Assembly (NCBI GenBank): GCA_016710275.1
Contig: JADJXS010000005.1
Location: forward strand, 1 to 47,030
Source of the DNA: Phycisphaerales bacterium
Lineage (GTDB): Bacteria; Planctomycetota; Phycisphaerae; UBA1845; Fen-1342
Length of the DNA stretch: 47,030 nucleotides
Direction of reading: 5' to 3'
Shown: positions 38,497 through 47,001 of the stretch, one piece after another
Layout of the letters: every line of letters starts with the position of its first letter
How positions within the stretch are numbered: the stretch's first letter is position 1
Program-made: the position numbers and the translations under genes
Notes under the pieces: generated by a model
What the model was told of the DNA's origin: nothing
What the model saw: only the letters and a program-made list of their open reading frames with translations
Database searches by the model: none

Positions 38497-38527
38497 AACC
38501 GGTGGAAAAACGGTTTTTCCACCGGTT
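38497..38527. terminator. Perfect 14-bp-arm hairpin between head and tail genes
   Basis: AACCGGTGGAAAAA (38497-38510), loop CGG, TTTTTCCACCGGTT (38514-38527). It is the strongest perfect hairpin in the gaps. The A/T run is inside the stem, not after it, so it may act as an attenuator or processing site separating capsid from tail expression rather than a standard terminator. Confidence 0.5.
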
Positions 38528-38578
38528 CGACGAGTTCACTTCCCTGACGTCAGGCAGCCTGCTCCACTGGCGTGTCGC

Positions 38579-39535
38579 CTACACCTCCATCAGCCGGACG
38601 TTCAGCTCGTGCAGCTCGACTTCGCCCGGGCTGTCGTTGCTCGACTTCTCGAGGTGGAACAGCGCCTTGAGCGGACCGGTGGCGGCCGCGAGCGTGAACA
38701 CCGTGGCCCCCAGGACGAGGACGCCGTTGACATAAATCTGGATGTCGCTGTGGGTGCGGCCGTCGATCGTGATCCGCACCGGCGTGCCGACCGCCCAGTC
38801 GACCGTGGTGTCGGTCGCGTTCACCTCGGTCGTGCCGTCGTCCGACTCGGCGTCGATGTTGAGGTCGGCCCCCATGTCGAAGTGGGCGAAGCAGCTCTCG
38901 GTGATCGCATCCGCGTCGCTGGCGTGGGTGCCGTTGGCCACCCCCACGTTCAGGTCGCCGACGTCGGCGTCCGCGTTCGTGCGGACGCACACGACCGCGT
39001 CCAGGATCCACTGGCTGCTGACCGGGAACGAGCGCTGCGAGAGCATGTCGAGCTTCTGCGCCTCGGCCGTGGCGCTGAACGCCGCACGCACGCCGCCGCC
39101 GATCTGCGCCAGCACCGGCGTCCCGGCCGTCAGGACCGGGGCGTGGACAAACGCGCCGTGCACCAGGTCGATGATGTAGTTCGGCCGGACGTTCAGGTTG
39201 ACGTAGCAGCTCGTCGCCGCCGAGGCGGCGTCCCCGACGAGCGTGCCCAGGAAGAAGTCCTTGTCCGTCGGCACGGCCGGCTTGAGGATCGCGGCGTCGG
39301 CGGAGTGGTCCCACCAGATCTCGGCGCCGTCGAGCATCACGACCGAGGCGGTCTTCGTGACCTTGAACACCCCTTCCGTCGCGAACCCGACGGCGTCGCC
39401 GCTGGCGGCCGCCTTGGCGCCGGTGTGGACGGCCGCGCGGCCGTCGGGCAACTGGTAGATCTCGCCGGCAGCCACGGCCGCCGCCGCCGTCAGGATCCGT
39501 TCGTGACGCTCGCTGGTGCGGATGGCGTCGGACAT
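38579..39535 (-). CDS. Capsid cement protein (DUF2190-like N-terminus) with C-terminal beta domain
   Basis: This 318-residue protein starts at ATG 39535. The N-terminal ~110 residues (VAAGEIYQLPDGRAAVHTG, GDAVGFATEGVFKVTKTASV, LVGDAASAATSCYVNL) fit the small barrel of DUF2190-type decoration proteins that rivet HK97-fold shells. Residues about 120-318 form a second beta-rich domain with SFPVSSQWILDAVVC and IQIYVNGVLVLGA, like an exposed lectin-fold decoration. It follows the capsid gene as expected. The added domain makes it about three times a usual cement protein and could bind host surfaces. Confidence 0.7.
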   Translation of the reverse strand: MSDAIRTSERHERILTAAAAVAAGEIYQLPDGRAAVHTGAKAAASGDAVGFATEGVFKVTKTASVVMLDGAEIWWDHSADAAILKPAVPTDKDFFLGTLVGDAASAATSCYVNLNVRPNYIIDLVHGAFVHAPVLTAGTPVLAQIGGGVRAAFSATAEAQKLDMLSQRSFPVSSQWILDAVVCVRTNADADVGDLNVGVANGTHASDADAITESCFAHFDMGADLNIDAESDDGTTEVNATDTTVDWAVGTPVRITIDGRTHSDIQIYVNGVLVLGATVFTLAAATGPLKALFHLEKSSNDSPGEVELHELNVRLMEV

Positions 39536-39548
39536 GGCTCTCTCCAGG

Positions 39549-39576
39549 AATCAGAGGTCAGGTGTCGGGGTTCAGT
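39549..39576. repeat. Heptamer tract, four units (GGTCAGG type)
   Basis: Units AATCAGA, GGTCAGG, TGTCGGG, GTTCAGT in the gap between the 81-aa gene and the cement gene. Confidence 0.65.
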
Positions 39577-39595
39577 GCCGCAGCAGCGCCGCGAC

Positions 39596-39841
39596 TCACG
39601 CGGGCTTCGGTTTTCTGGTCTTCTTCGGTTCCGGTGCGGCTTCGGCGCCGGCCTCGGCCGCGGGGGTGGCGACCGAAACCGGCGGCGCGGGCGTCTCGGC
39701 GACCTGCCTGAGCAGGTCATTGAGCACCGCCGTGGCCAGCTCGCGGAAGTCGACGCCGTCCGGGAGGTAACCGAGGACGTCGCCGGCCTTGCGGGTCCCT
39801 TCGCCGAGCGCCGCGTCGTGTTTGAGGATCAATGCGTGCAT
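39596..39841 (-). CDS. Small protein between capsid and cement genes, 81 aa
   Basis: This 81-residue protein starts at ATG 39841. The first half is structured (MHALILKHDAALGEG, then a helix DFRELATAVLNDLLRQV). The second half is Pro/Ala-rich and ends in a Lys/Arg/Pro tail (KKTRKPKPA). Small proteins of this kind often sit beside capsid genes and may be head accessory or packaging-related. No family is recognised. Confidence 0.6.
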   Translation of the reverse strand: MHALILKHDAALGEGTRKAGDVLGYLPDGVDFRELATAVLNDLLRQVAETPAPPVSVATPAAEAGAEAAPEPKKTRKPKPA

Positions 39842-39897
39842 GGGTGGCTTTCGATCGGGAACTCCGGGCGTTCACGCCAGACGCCTGTCGCCGCGGC

Positions 39898-42306
39898 TCA
39901 GGTGTTGCCGCGGTACAGGTTCTGGTAGGCGAGCGCCTTCGCGCCGATGTCCATGTTGATGTCCCAGCCGATGCCCCACTGGCCCCGGTCGAGGACGAAC
40001 CGCCGCACCATCGGCCGGCGTCCCGTGCCGCTGCGGTAGCCGACCACGATCGTCCGCCCCGACTGGCCGGCCAGGAACCAGGTCGTCGCCGATCCGGTGT
40101 AGGCGGTCCCCGTGTTCGGATCGGTGACGCCGCTGGCGTCCAGCCGCCCTTCGACCCGCAGCTGCAGGGCGAGGTCGGTGATCACGTTGCGGCTGCCGCG
40201 GACGGCGTCGGTGACGCCGGCGATGATCAGCGAGGCGCTGGTCAGCAGCTCGCGGGCGTCGAACTCCAGATCGCCGGGGACCAGCAGGAACTTCGGGCGG
40301 ACGGCGATGCGGATCCCGCCGTCGGTCTGTTTGCCCATCGCGCTGATCGCCGCCTGCAGGTTCGCCTTGCTGAAGGCGTTCGTGGCGGTGTTGGCATGCG
40401 TGGCGTGGAACAGGGCCACGCTGTCCGCCAGCGCCGCGTTCGCCAGCAGGATCGAGTAGACCAGGTCCGGACGCAGCCGCGCCGCCGCCTGCCCCATCTC
40501 GCTCGGCACCGTCTGGAACGCCGACAGATTGTCGTCGATGATGTCCTGCTCATCGATGACGAACTGCTTTGCGTAGCGGGCCAGCTTGTACTCTTCCTTC
40601 GCGTCGCTGAACGTGGCGTGCTTGGCGGTCGTGCCGCGGGGGAGCTTTTCCAGGCCCGCCTGCTTGCCGAGCGCCAGCCGCTCGTTCGTCTTGAAGTCGG
40701 CGACGTCCTCCGTTCCGCACCAGTCGCTGGTGTCCTCGACTTCCATGAACGCCTGCATCATCCGGGCGTTGACCGATGTGGTGAACACGTTCGACAGCGT
40801 GGGCGTCGAGACTGCCGCGCGGATGAAGCCTTCGCGGGTGTACGGTTCGGTCCCCGTCTCCGGGTCCCGCGCGCCGCTGATTCGGCAGGCCTCCCGGCAC
40901 AGGTCGAGCAGGCTCATGTCGGCGTACCGCATGCCCAGGTCGCACGCCCGGTGCAGTTCGGCCTCGGAGACTCCCTGCAGCTGGGTCCGCAGCTGCTCGA
41001 CGGCCGGCGAGTTGGGCGCCCGGTGCTGCTGCTGCAGGGCGCGGAACTGCGCGAACGGGTCGAAGCCCATCCGCAGCAGGAACCCGGCGGTCAGCGACCG
41101 CACGGTGCAGTCCCGCTCGTGGCCGCGCGCGTGGCCGGCCGGCGCGCCGTCGACGGCCGGCGCGCGGAGCGCCCGCTCCTGCTGCAGGATGTACAGCCCG
41201 GCCTGGTAGATCGTCAGGTTGCCCCGGATGCAGTGCTCGACCCACTCCGGGCGGGTCTCGGCCGTCGCCAGCCCGCGGATCCCGTCGATCCGCGCGCGTT
41301 CCGCGTCCGCCGCCTCCCGGCGGATCCGTTCTTCCTCCGTGCTCGCCCGCTGCGCGGGGGCCGGGCTGGGCGCCGGCTGGGCCGGCGGCGCGGCCGGGGG
41401 AGTCGCCGGCGGATCGCTCCGCTGGCCGGCGGGGGGTGCCGCGGGCGGGGCGGGCGGGTTCGCCGGCGGATCGGTCCGTTCGGTCCCGGCCGGGATGATC
41501 CGCCCTTCGAGGATCGCCGCGCCCCGCTCGCGCTGCGCGCCCTGCAGGCGGTTGTAGAACGTCCAGGCGTCGGAGTCCGACGCATCGCTGCGGAGGCCGA
41601 TCGATTCGAGGTACGCACGCAGGGCCTGGCTCATCGAACTCCCTTTCAACTGAGGTGACAGCAGGCCATCGGCCCGCATCTTGGCGACCTGGTCGGCTCC
41701 GATCGGAGTGACCGAGCCCTCGCGCATCCGCCAGCGCGTCGTGACGCGGAGCGTCCGGGCGCCGGCCCTGAATTCCCGCCCCGCCACACGCTGCGACGTG
41801 TTGGGGGGGATGTCGACGCTTTCCAGAGCCCGGTAGCCCACGGAGACGTCGGTGATGTGTCCCTGGCGGACCTTGTTCCAGATCTTCTCCGCCCGTTCGT
41901 CGCCGGCGGCGAAGTGCAGCCGCCCGGCGGTCTGTCCGTTGGCTTCGATGCGGATCCCGCGGATCGAGCCGAGGACGTCGTCGTTGCTCCACCGCATGTG
42001 GTTGTCGAGCAGCACGATCTGCGGCTCGAATTCGGCCCCGCGGCCGAGCAGGATCTCGTCGATCACCTGCCAGGTGCGCATATCGAGGACCTGCACCGGG
42101 TTCTCGGTGCTGAGCACCGCCTCGATCGACCGCTCCTCCTCGTTAATCGTGCCGGCCCGCACCTGCAGCGTGCGGACCGTCAGCTCCCGCAGCTGCGGCG
42201 CGGTGCGCGTCGATAGCGGTACATGCGGCACCGACAGCGGCGCGGGCTGCGTGACGGGGGTCGGCGCAGGCGGCGGCACGGTCGGAATGGGTTTGCGGCG
42301 GCGCAT
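39898..42306 (-). CDS. Prohead protease / major capsid protein fusion
   Basis: The 802-residue frame starts at ATG 42306 (TGATG overlap with the portal stop). Residues 45-200 are an HK97-type (S78) prohead protease: catalytic His103 in LLDNHMRWS, a following GS, and the nucleophile Ser155 in ITDVSVGY. Residues about 225-330 are a scaffold-like helix and Pro/Ala linker. Residues about 420-802 are a major capsid protein with an HK97/Mu-type core (LARYAKQFVIDEQDIIDD, then FLLVPGDLEFDARELL, and WFLAGQSG). At Met225 there is a strong internal ribosome binding site, which would yield a separate 578-residue capsid precursor. Such natural fusions are known in some phages. Confidence 0.88.
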   Translation of the reverse strand: MRRRKPIPTVPPPAPTPVTQPAPLSVPHVPLSTRTAPQLRELTVRTLQVRAGTINEEERSIEAVLSTENPVQVLDMRTWQVIDEILLGRGAEFEPQIVLLDNHMRWSNDDVLGSIRGIRIEANGQTAGRLHFAAGDERAEKIWNKVRQGHITDVSVGYRALESVDIPPNTSQRVAGREFRAGARTLRVTTRWRMREGSVTPIGADQVAKMRADGLLSPQLKGSSMSQALRAYLESIGLRSDASDSDAWTFYNRLQGAQRERGAAILEGRIIPAGTERTDPPANPPAPPAAPPAGQRSDPPATPPAAPPAQPAPSPAPAQRASTEEERIRREAADAERARIDGIRGLATAETRPEWVEHCIRGNLTIYQAGLYILQQERALRAPAVDGAPAGHARGHERDCTVRSLTAGFLLRMGFDPFAQFRALQQQHRAPNSPAVEQLRTQLQGVSEAELHRACDLGMRYADMSLLDLCREACRISGARDPETGTEPYTREGFIRAAVSTPTLSNVFTTSVNARMMQAFMEVEDTSDWCGTEDVADFKTNERLALGKQAGLEKLPRGTTAKHATFSDAKEEYKLARYAKQFVIDEQDIIDDNLSAFQTVPSEMGQAAARLRPDLVYSILLANAALADSVALFHATHANTATNAFSKANLQAAISAMGKQTDGGIRIAVRPKFLLVPGDLEFDARELLTSASLIIAGVTDAVRGSRNVITDLALQLRVEGRLDASGVTDPNTGTAYTGSATTWFLAGQSGRTIVVGYRSGTGRRPMVRRFVLDRGQWGIGWDINMDIGAKALAYQNLYRGNT
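41632..41647 (-). promoter_or_regulatory. Internal ribosome binding site and start of the capsid part
   Basis: On the minus strand GAAAGGGAG precedes an in-frame ATG (41634-41632) by 4 bases. It falls exactly at the boundary between the protease domain and the scaffold/capsid part (Met225). Confidence 0.65.
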
Positions 42307-43853
42307 CAGTTGAGGCTCGCTTCCACGACGTTCCGGGTGCTGTAGTCTTCCAGCAGGTCCTCGACGATCTGCAGGACCTCCCCGCGCTCCTCCTTCGTGA
42401 GCGCCGCGTTCCCTGCGGCGGCCTCGCCGGCGGCGGCGGGTTCGTCCAGCCCGGCCGCTTGGCGGAGCTGTTTCGCTGCGGCGCGGAGGGCCACGACCGT
42501 CTCGTAGTTCTTCCCCATCGCGGCCGCCGCGTCCTGCTCGGACACGATTCCGATCCGCAGCAGCGTCTCCCACGCGTTGGCTTCCTTCTGCGGATCGACG
42601 TGCGGCGACACCGGCCAGATCCATTGCACCTTCAGATCGGCCGGCCGCGTTTTCGGGAGCGTCCCGGCCAACTGCGCCTGCCGTTCGATGAGCTTCAGCA
42701 GCCGCTGCAGCTTGATCCGGGTCAACCAGGCCTGCAGGCACTTGTTGCCCCGGTCGTAGCGCTGCCCGTCGAACCGCGCACTGGAGTAGTTGTGCCGCTC
42801 CGATGAGAGCCGCACGATCATCAGCGGCATGTTGGCCTGCCGCCCGATCTCCCGCTGCCGTTCCATCCGGTATTCGAGGTACGGCGTCGTGGGCTGCTGC
42901 GGCGTCATCTGCTCCGGCTTCCAGCCGGGGGGGCAGCTGCGGATCGTCCGCCGCTCCATGTCGACCGACTCGTTGACTTCCAGGTACTTGGCGCTGTGGT
43001 GCTCGGTGTACAGCATGACGCCGAAGTAGGCCGCGCTGCGGATGGCGTCCAGGATCTCCTTGTCGCACTGCCGCAGGTCGTTGATCGCTTCCAGGCTGGG
43101 GGTCAGCCACGGCACGCCGCGGGCCTGTCCCGGCTCCAGTTCGCGGAACCCGTGGATGATGTGCGCCGCCGGCACGGCGGTTTCCGCCAGTCCGGCCCGT
43201 CCCGCCAGCGTCTGCTGGTCGGTGTCGAAGTCCTCCAGGTAGTACGTCACCGGCCGGCCGATCCGGTCCCGGTCGATCCCCATCATCGTGCGGCCGTTCC
43301 CGACCGTCAGCGGGTTCTTGAGCCGCCGCGGGTGCACCGGGTGGATCCGGATCGTCACGCCCTGGACCGCCTGCGTCTCGTCCACGTCGACGAGCTGGTC
43401 GATGAACTCGCCCGCCCACCAGAGCAGCCGCACATCCTGCTGCAGCAGCTCGACCAGCGAGTGCTGGCCGGCGGCGTCCGCCACGGCCGCGACGTCGCCG
43501 TAGATCCGCTTGAGCCGCTCGGCGTAGTCGGGCTGCTGCTGGCTGTCGATCTCCAGCACCGGCCCGTCCGGTCCGACGACGTCGGTCACGTGCGTGGCGA
43601 TCGCCCCTTCGACGAACGCGTTGTGGCACATCTCGTGGAAGCAGCGCTGCCGCAGGGTCGGCAGGTCGAGTTCCAGGTCCTGGTTGACGGTCGCCCCCTG
43701 GTCGGCCGGCCACTGGTGCCGGTTGAGCCGGGTCGTCTTGGCCGCGTCGAACCGCCGCTCGCGCTCGTCGGGGGCCAGGCGCGCGGAGTTCGCCCGGCGG
43801 AACCACGGTTCCGACGTTGCGCCGCTCCAGAGGCTTTTGAGGCTGGCGATCAA
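42306..43853 (-). CDS. Portal protein (lambda-type family)
   Basis: This 515-residue protein starts with TTG at 43853, one base after the gpW-like stop, without its own ribosome binding site, so it depends on coupling. It shows lambda-family portal features: an N-terminal SEPWFRRANSARLAPDE region, EGAIATHVTDVVGPDGPVLE, the stem region with IHPVHPRRLKNPL and WLTPSLEAINDLRQCDKE, and the DPQKEANAWETLLRIGI motif near residue 425. The dodecameric portal forms the DNA entry ring. The end carries a helical, Ala/Glu-rich tail. Confidence 0.88.
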   Translation of the reverse strand: MIASLKSLWSGATSEPWFRRANSARLAPDERERRFDAAKTTRLNRHQWPADQGATVNQDLELDLPTLRQRCFHEMCHNAFVEGAIATHVTDVVGPDGPVLEIDSQQQPDYAERLKRIYGDVAAVADAAGQHSLVELLQQDVRLLWWAGEFIDQLVDVDETQAVQGVTIRIHPVHPRRLKNPLTVGNGRTMMGIDRDRIGRPVTYYLEDFDTDQQTLAGRAGLAETAVPAAHIIHGFRELEPGQARGVPWLTPSLEAINDLRQCDKEILDAIRSAAYFGVMLYTEHHSAKYLEVNESVDMERRTIRSCPPGWKPEQMTPQQPTTPYLEYRMERQREIGRQANMPLMIVRLSSERHNYSSARFDGQRYDRGNKCLQAWLTRIKLQRLLKLIERQAQLAGTLPKTRPADLKVQWIWPVSPHVDPQKEANAWETLLRIGIVSEQDAAAAMGKNYETVVALRAAAKQLRQAAGLDEPAAAGEAAAGNAALTKEERGEVLQIVEDLLEDYSTRNVVEASLN

Positions 43854-43854
43854 G

Positions 43855-44136
43855 TCAGTCGCAGGTCGGGGGCACCCAGTTCATCTTCTGCTCGCCGAGC
43901 GCGCCGCCGCTGCCGGCGGCCGCCGCCGCCGCCAGTTCGGCGTCGGCCATCGCGATCAGTTGCAGGCAGGAGTCGCGCGACCATTGCAGCGACCGCCCGC
44001 CGTCGGACTGGGTGTTGGGCATCGAGATCAAGAGCGCCAGCGCCTGCTGGGCCTGGGATTTCGCGGTCGCCCAGTCTCCGGCGGCGATCGCCGCCTGGGC
44101 GGCGCTCATCAGGGACTGGAGGCTGGCGGCCGACAT
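43855..44136 (-). CDS. gpW-like head-tail joining protein
   Basis: The 93-residue product has two predicted helices at the N-terminus (LQSLMSAAQAAIAAGDWA and AKSQAQQALALLISM), a short turn, then a further helix (SRDSCLQLIAMADAELAAA). Size, helix-strand-helix pattern and position between terminase and portal match lambda gpW, which is needed for head completion and tail joining. No Shine-Dalgarno is seen. A palindrome and a heptamer tract lie in the gap upstream. Confidence 0.7.
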   Translation of the reverse strand: MSAASLQSLMSAAQAAIAAGDWATAKSQAQQALALLISMPNTQSDGGRSLQWSRDSCLQLIAMADAELAAAAAAGSGGALGEQKMNWVPPTCD

Positions 44137-44181
44137 GACGGGCGGAGGCTACCAGCAAATCCCATCCCCCCCGCGCACGAG

Positions 44182-44200
44182 CAGTACAGCGGCTGTACTG
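44182..44200. promoter_or_regulatory. Operator-like inverted repeat
   Basis: CAGTACAG-CGG-CTGTACTG is a perfect inverted repeat with 8-bp arms in the gap between the zinc-ribbon gene and the gpW-like gene. It could be a repressor site or small hairpin; no adjacent promoter is evident. Confidence 0.4.
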
Positions 44201-44234
44201 TTGGTCGGAAAACTTCTGGTTTACACGCGCAATA

Positions 44235-44262
44235 TCTGGCCTCTGGCCTTTGACCACTGGCC
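44235..44262. repeat. Heptamer tract, four units (TCTGGCC type)
   Basis: Units TCTGGCC, TCTGGCC, TTTGACC, ACTGGCC lie just downstream of the zinc-ribbon gene's stop. Confidence 0.75.
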
Positions 44263-44267
44263 TCTCG

Positions 44268-44585
44268 CTACCGCTCCAGGCTCTTGAACGGGCGCTGGCA
44301 GCTCTCGCACGAGTGCCACCGCAGCGCCGCGCGGGTCGACGTGACCCGCGTCTGCTTCGATCCGCACCGCGGGCACGCCACCCGCGGGAACACCGTGCAC
44401 GGCGTGTCCTCCGTCTCCGCCGGCGGCTCCGCGGCGCGCGTGAACTCCCGGCCGCAGTGCCGGCAGGCGACCCGCTCGGTGGGCTGGCCCCACCAGCCCG
44501 ACCGCCGGACCAGCTCGGCATCCTCGCAGCCGCAGTTGGGACACGCCGTGCCAATGGCTACCGTCTCCGCTGTTTTGCAAACCAT
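44268..44585 (-). CDS. Double zinc-ribbon protein, 105 aa
   Basis: I choose ATG 44585 (MVCKTAETV), inside the end of the terminase gene. Four CxxC knuckles are visible: CPNCGCEDAEL, CRHCGREF, CPRCGSKQTRV and CESCQRPF, giving two zinc ribbons with RRSGWWGQ and RAALRWH between knuckles. Such proteins follow large terminase genes in several phage groups and may assist terminase or transcription, or be an HNH-like remnant. No nuclease His is obvious. Confidence 0.75.
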   Translation of the reverse strand: MVCKTAETVAIGTACPNCGCEDAELVRRSGWWGQPTERVACRHCGREFTRAAEPPAETEDTPCTVFPRVACPRCGSKQTRVTSTRAALRWHSCESCQRPFKSLER

Positions 44586-46459
44586 CCGTTCCCCGCCGGC
44601 GTCTCCTGCAGGCTTTCCAGCGCGCTCCACCGCTCACCGTTCTTCGTGTAGTGCTCCGCCGCCACCCGCGCGTACCGCAGCGCGTCCCGCAGGTGCTGAT
44701 CGTCGTACCGCTTGACCCACTTGGTTCCGTCGCGGTAGTCCCCCAGCAGCTGCCGCGGCAGGTCGATCCCCGGCCGCGGTTCCCCGATCAGCGCCGCCCT
44801 GGGAATCGTGAACTGGTCCCGCTCCTGCGGGGTCAGCAGGCCGTTCAGGCGGTCCTCCAGCCACGACTGCGAGCGGTGCGTGTTGACCTCCAGCAGGTCG
44901 TACGCGCCCAGCTTGATCCGCGCCGCCCGCTCGGGCGCCGGCAGGTCGCTCCCCTGCAGGCTCGGCCGGTACCAGTCCGGAAACCCCGACTGGCTGGAGC
45001 CCTTGATCGGCCACCAGCCCGCGACCGGGCGGCACAGCTGGTAGATCGCGTCGGTGAAGTTCGACGAATCGATCGCCCCCTCCACGCAGGTCAACTCCCC
45101 CGGCCGCCCCTGCTGACTGAACGGCAGCCGGACCGCGGCGGCGGCCTGCTCCTTGCCCCATGCGAGACCGTAATCCACCAGGTGGCCGCGACCGAACAGC
45201 CCCCACGCGCACACGCACCAATAGAAGACGTATTCGTCCGCCGGCTGGCCGACGTCCGCCCCGAACGTCAGGAACACGCCCCAATCGGGGACCAGGCCCA
45301 GCGGCAGCTCGCAGCCCAGCCGGTCGGCCAGGTCGCTCGGCCGCGTCGCCGTCGGCGCCGGGTTCCACGTCCGGGCCTCCCAGGAGTTGGTGAAGTTCCG
45401 CAGCCGCTCGCGGCGGTTCTCCCGCGCCGTCAGCGCGGCCACCCACTCCTGCGCCACGCGGCCGATCGAGATCCCCGGCAGCAGCGAGTGCAGCGTCGAC
45501 AGCGGCCCGAAGGATGCGTGCGGCCCCGGCCGTCGCGGCTGGCCGGCGATCCGCCCCCGCTTGTCGACCTGGCACCCCTCGGGGACCCACAGCCCGCTGT
45601 TGAGCAGCTCGTACCGCTGGTGCTCCTCGATCTTCCGGCGGCATTTTGCGCATTCGTACCAGGCGGTCTCCCGCGCCTTCTGCGGATCGAGCCGGCCGTT
45701 GAGCCGCTCGAACCGCACGCCGCCCGGCGTCTTGCCGTTGCCGGTCACGAGCTCCTGGAAGTGGTTGCAGTGCGGGCAGGGGACCAGCCGCGCCCGGTTG
45801 TCGCCGGCCAGCCGCCGCGTCTCGATCCAGCTGGAGTCGGTGAGGCTGGGGGTCGAGATCTCCAGCACCTTGGCCCCCGGCCCGAAGCCCTTGGCGCGTT
45901 CGAACATCAGGAACCTGAAGTCCGCCTCGGTGTCGGTCGAGCGCGGCTTCATCTTGTCGCACTCGTTGAGGACCACGACGTACGCCGGATAGTCGGCGGC
46001 CGTCGCCGGCGATCCGGCCCAGGCCCCTTCGACCGTGAATGTCGCGAACACCAGCCGGTCCGAGCGCCGCCGCCGCTCGGGCGGCAGGACCGCCGCCAGC
46101 GGCGCGCACCGCGCGAACGTCCGCCACATCCGCCCCAGCACGCGCTCGGTCGACTTCTGGTCGGCGTCGGCGAACGCCATCGGGTGCGGGTCCGTGGCCC
46201 CCGTCTTCCCGATGAAGGCGATCGACAGCATCGTCTTGCCCATCCGCGACGCCGCCTGGACGGTGATCTCCTCGATTTCGGGATCGTCGCAGCAGTCCAG
46301 GATCTCGCGGGCATGCGGGAACAGGTCCAGCCGGAAGTTCCCCTTGAGGTTCGAGTCCTGCGGCAGCACGATGTGGCGGCAGGCCCACTCCGCCGTCGAC
46401 ACGCTGGGCCGCGGCAGCAGCGTGTCGTACACCTCGGCCGCCAGCGCGTGTCGGCTCAT
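44558..46459 (-). CDS. Terminase large subunit (GpA family)
   Basis: This 633-residue protein starts at ATG 46459, ATGA-coupled to the small subunit. Residues 70-76 (ASRMGKT) are the Walker A of GpA-type ATPases. Residues 160-168 (YVVVLNECD) are the Walker B region with the acidic catalytic residue. A zinc site follows: CPHC near 220 and CAKC near 270. The nuclease domain begins near TFGADVGQPADEY with the first active-site Asp. Position, length and motif order match lambda gpA. With the small subunit it cuts and packages DNA into proheads. Confidence 0.93.
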   Translation of the reverse strand: MSRHALAAEVYDTLLPRPSVSTAEWACRHIVLPQDSNLKGNFRLDLFPHAREILDCCDDPEIEEITVQAASRMGKTMLSIAFIGKTGATDPHPMAFADADQKSTERVLGRMWRTFARCAPLAAVLPPERRRRSDRLVFATFTVEGAWAGSPATAADYPAYVVVLNECDKMKPRSTDTEADFRFLMFERAKGFGPGAKVLEISTPSLTDSSWIETRRLAGDNRARLVPCPHCNHFQELVTGNGKTPGGVRFERLNGRLDPQKARETAWYECAKCRRKIEEHQRYELLNSGLWVPEGCQVDKRGRIAGQPRRPGPHASFGPLSTLHSLLPGISIGRVAQEWVAALTARENRRERLRNFTNSWEARTWNPAPTATRPSDLADRLGCELPLGLVPDWGVFLTFGADVGQPADEYVFYWCVCAWGLFGRGHLVDYGLAWGKEQAAAAVRLPFSQQGRPGELTCVEGAIDSSNFTDAIYQLCRPVAGWWPIKGSSQSGFPDWYRPSLQGSDLPAPERAARIKLGAYDLLEVNTHRSQSWLEDRLNGLLTPQERDQFTIPRAALIGEPRPGIDLPRQLLGDYRDGTKWVKRYDDQHLRDALRYARVAAEHYTKNGERWSALESLQETPAGNGWFAKQRRR

Positions 46460-47001
46460 TGCTCACTGCCGTCGCTCCCGGATCCGTTCGCGCGTCGGCC
46501 GCGGTGGTCGAGTTCGCGGGCCTTGGCCTCGAGCTCCTCCCGGAGCGCCTTGCGGCGGCCGTCGAGTTCGCGCTGGAGCCGCTCGCGGATCTTCTTGCGG
46601 AACTTGGCCGGCGCCTCGCGGGCGATGATGTCCGGGACCTGGTCGCACCAGTCGCCGAACCGCGTGTTGAACGTCGCGATGTACAGCTCGACCGCTTCGC
46701 GCGGGATCAGCCGCCCCTCGGCCTCGGCGACCTTGATCTCCTGCAGCCGCGTCTTGAGCCGCTCGTGCTTCAGCGTCTCGGTGTCAGTGGCCAGCTTGAG
46801 CGCCGCCGCCTGGCTCGACGTCTCGGATCCCTTCCGCCCCATCGCATCCCGCGCCGCCCGGATCCCCGCGACATCCCAGCCTTGGCCCGGCACGTGCCCG
46901 CCCGCAGGCCACCACGGCTGCCGTTTCCACTGCGAGAGCGCCGGGCCGGTGACCCCGAGCTGCTCGGCCGCCTGTTCCCGTGATCGGACGAGCTGCGCCA
47001 T
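46456..47001 (-). CDS. Terminase small subunit (Nu1-like)
   Basis: This 181-residue protein starts at ATG 47001, 29 bp from the right edge. The N-terminus is a helix-turn-helix (REQAAEQLGVTGPALSQWKR) as in Nu1-type small terminases, followed by a central helical region (SQAAALKLATDTETLKHERL, then KVAEAEGRLIPREAVELYI) and a basic C-terminal coiled coil (KFRKKIRERLQRELDGRRK). It recognises the packaging site and pairs with the large subunit. The bases beyond (47002-47030) hold no gene. Confidence 0.85.
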   Translation of the reverse strand: MAQLVRSREQAAEQLGVTGPALSQWKRQPWWPAGGHVPGQGWDVAGIRAARDAMGRKGSETSSQAAALKLATDTETLKHERLKTRLQEIKVAEAEGRLIPREAVELYIATFNTRFGDWCDQVPDIIAREAPAKFRKKIRERLQRELDGRRKALREELEAKARELDHRGRRANGSGSDGSEQ

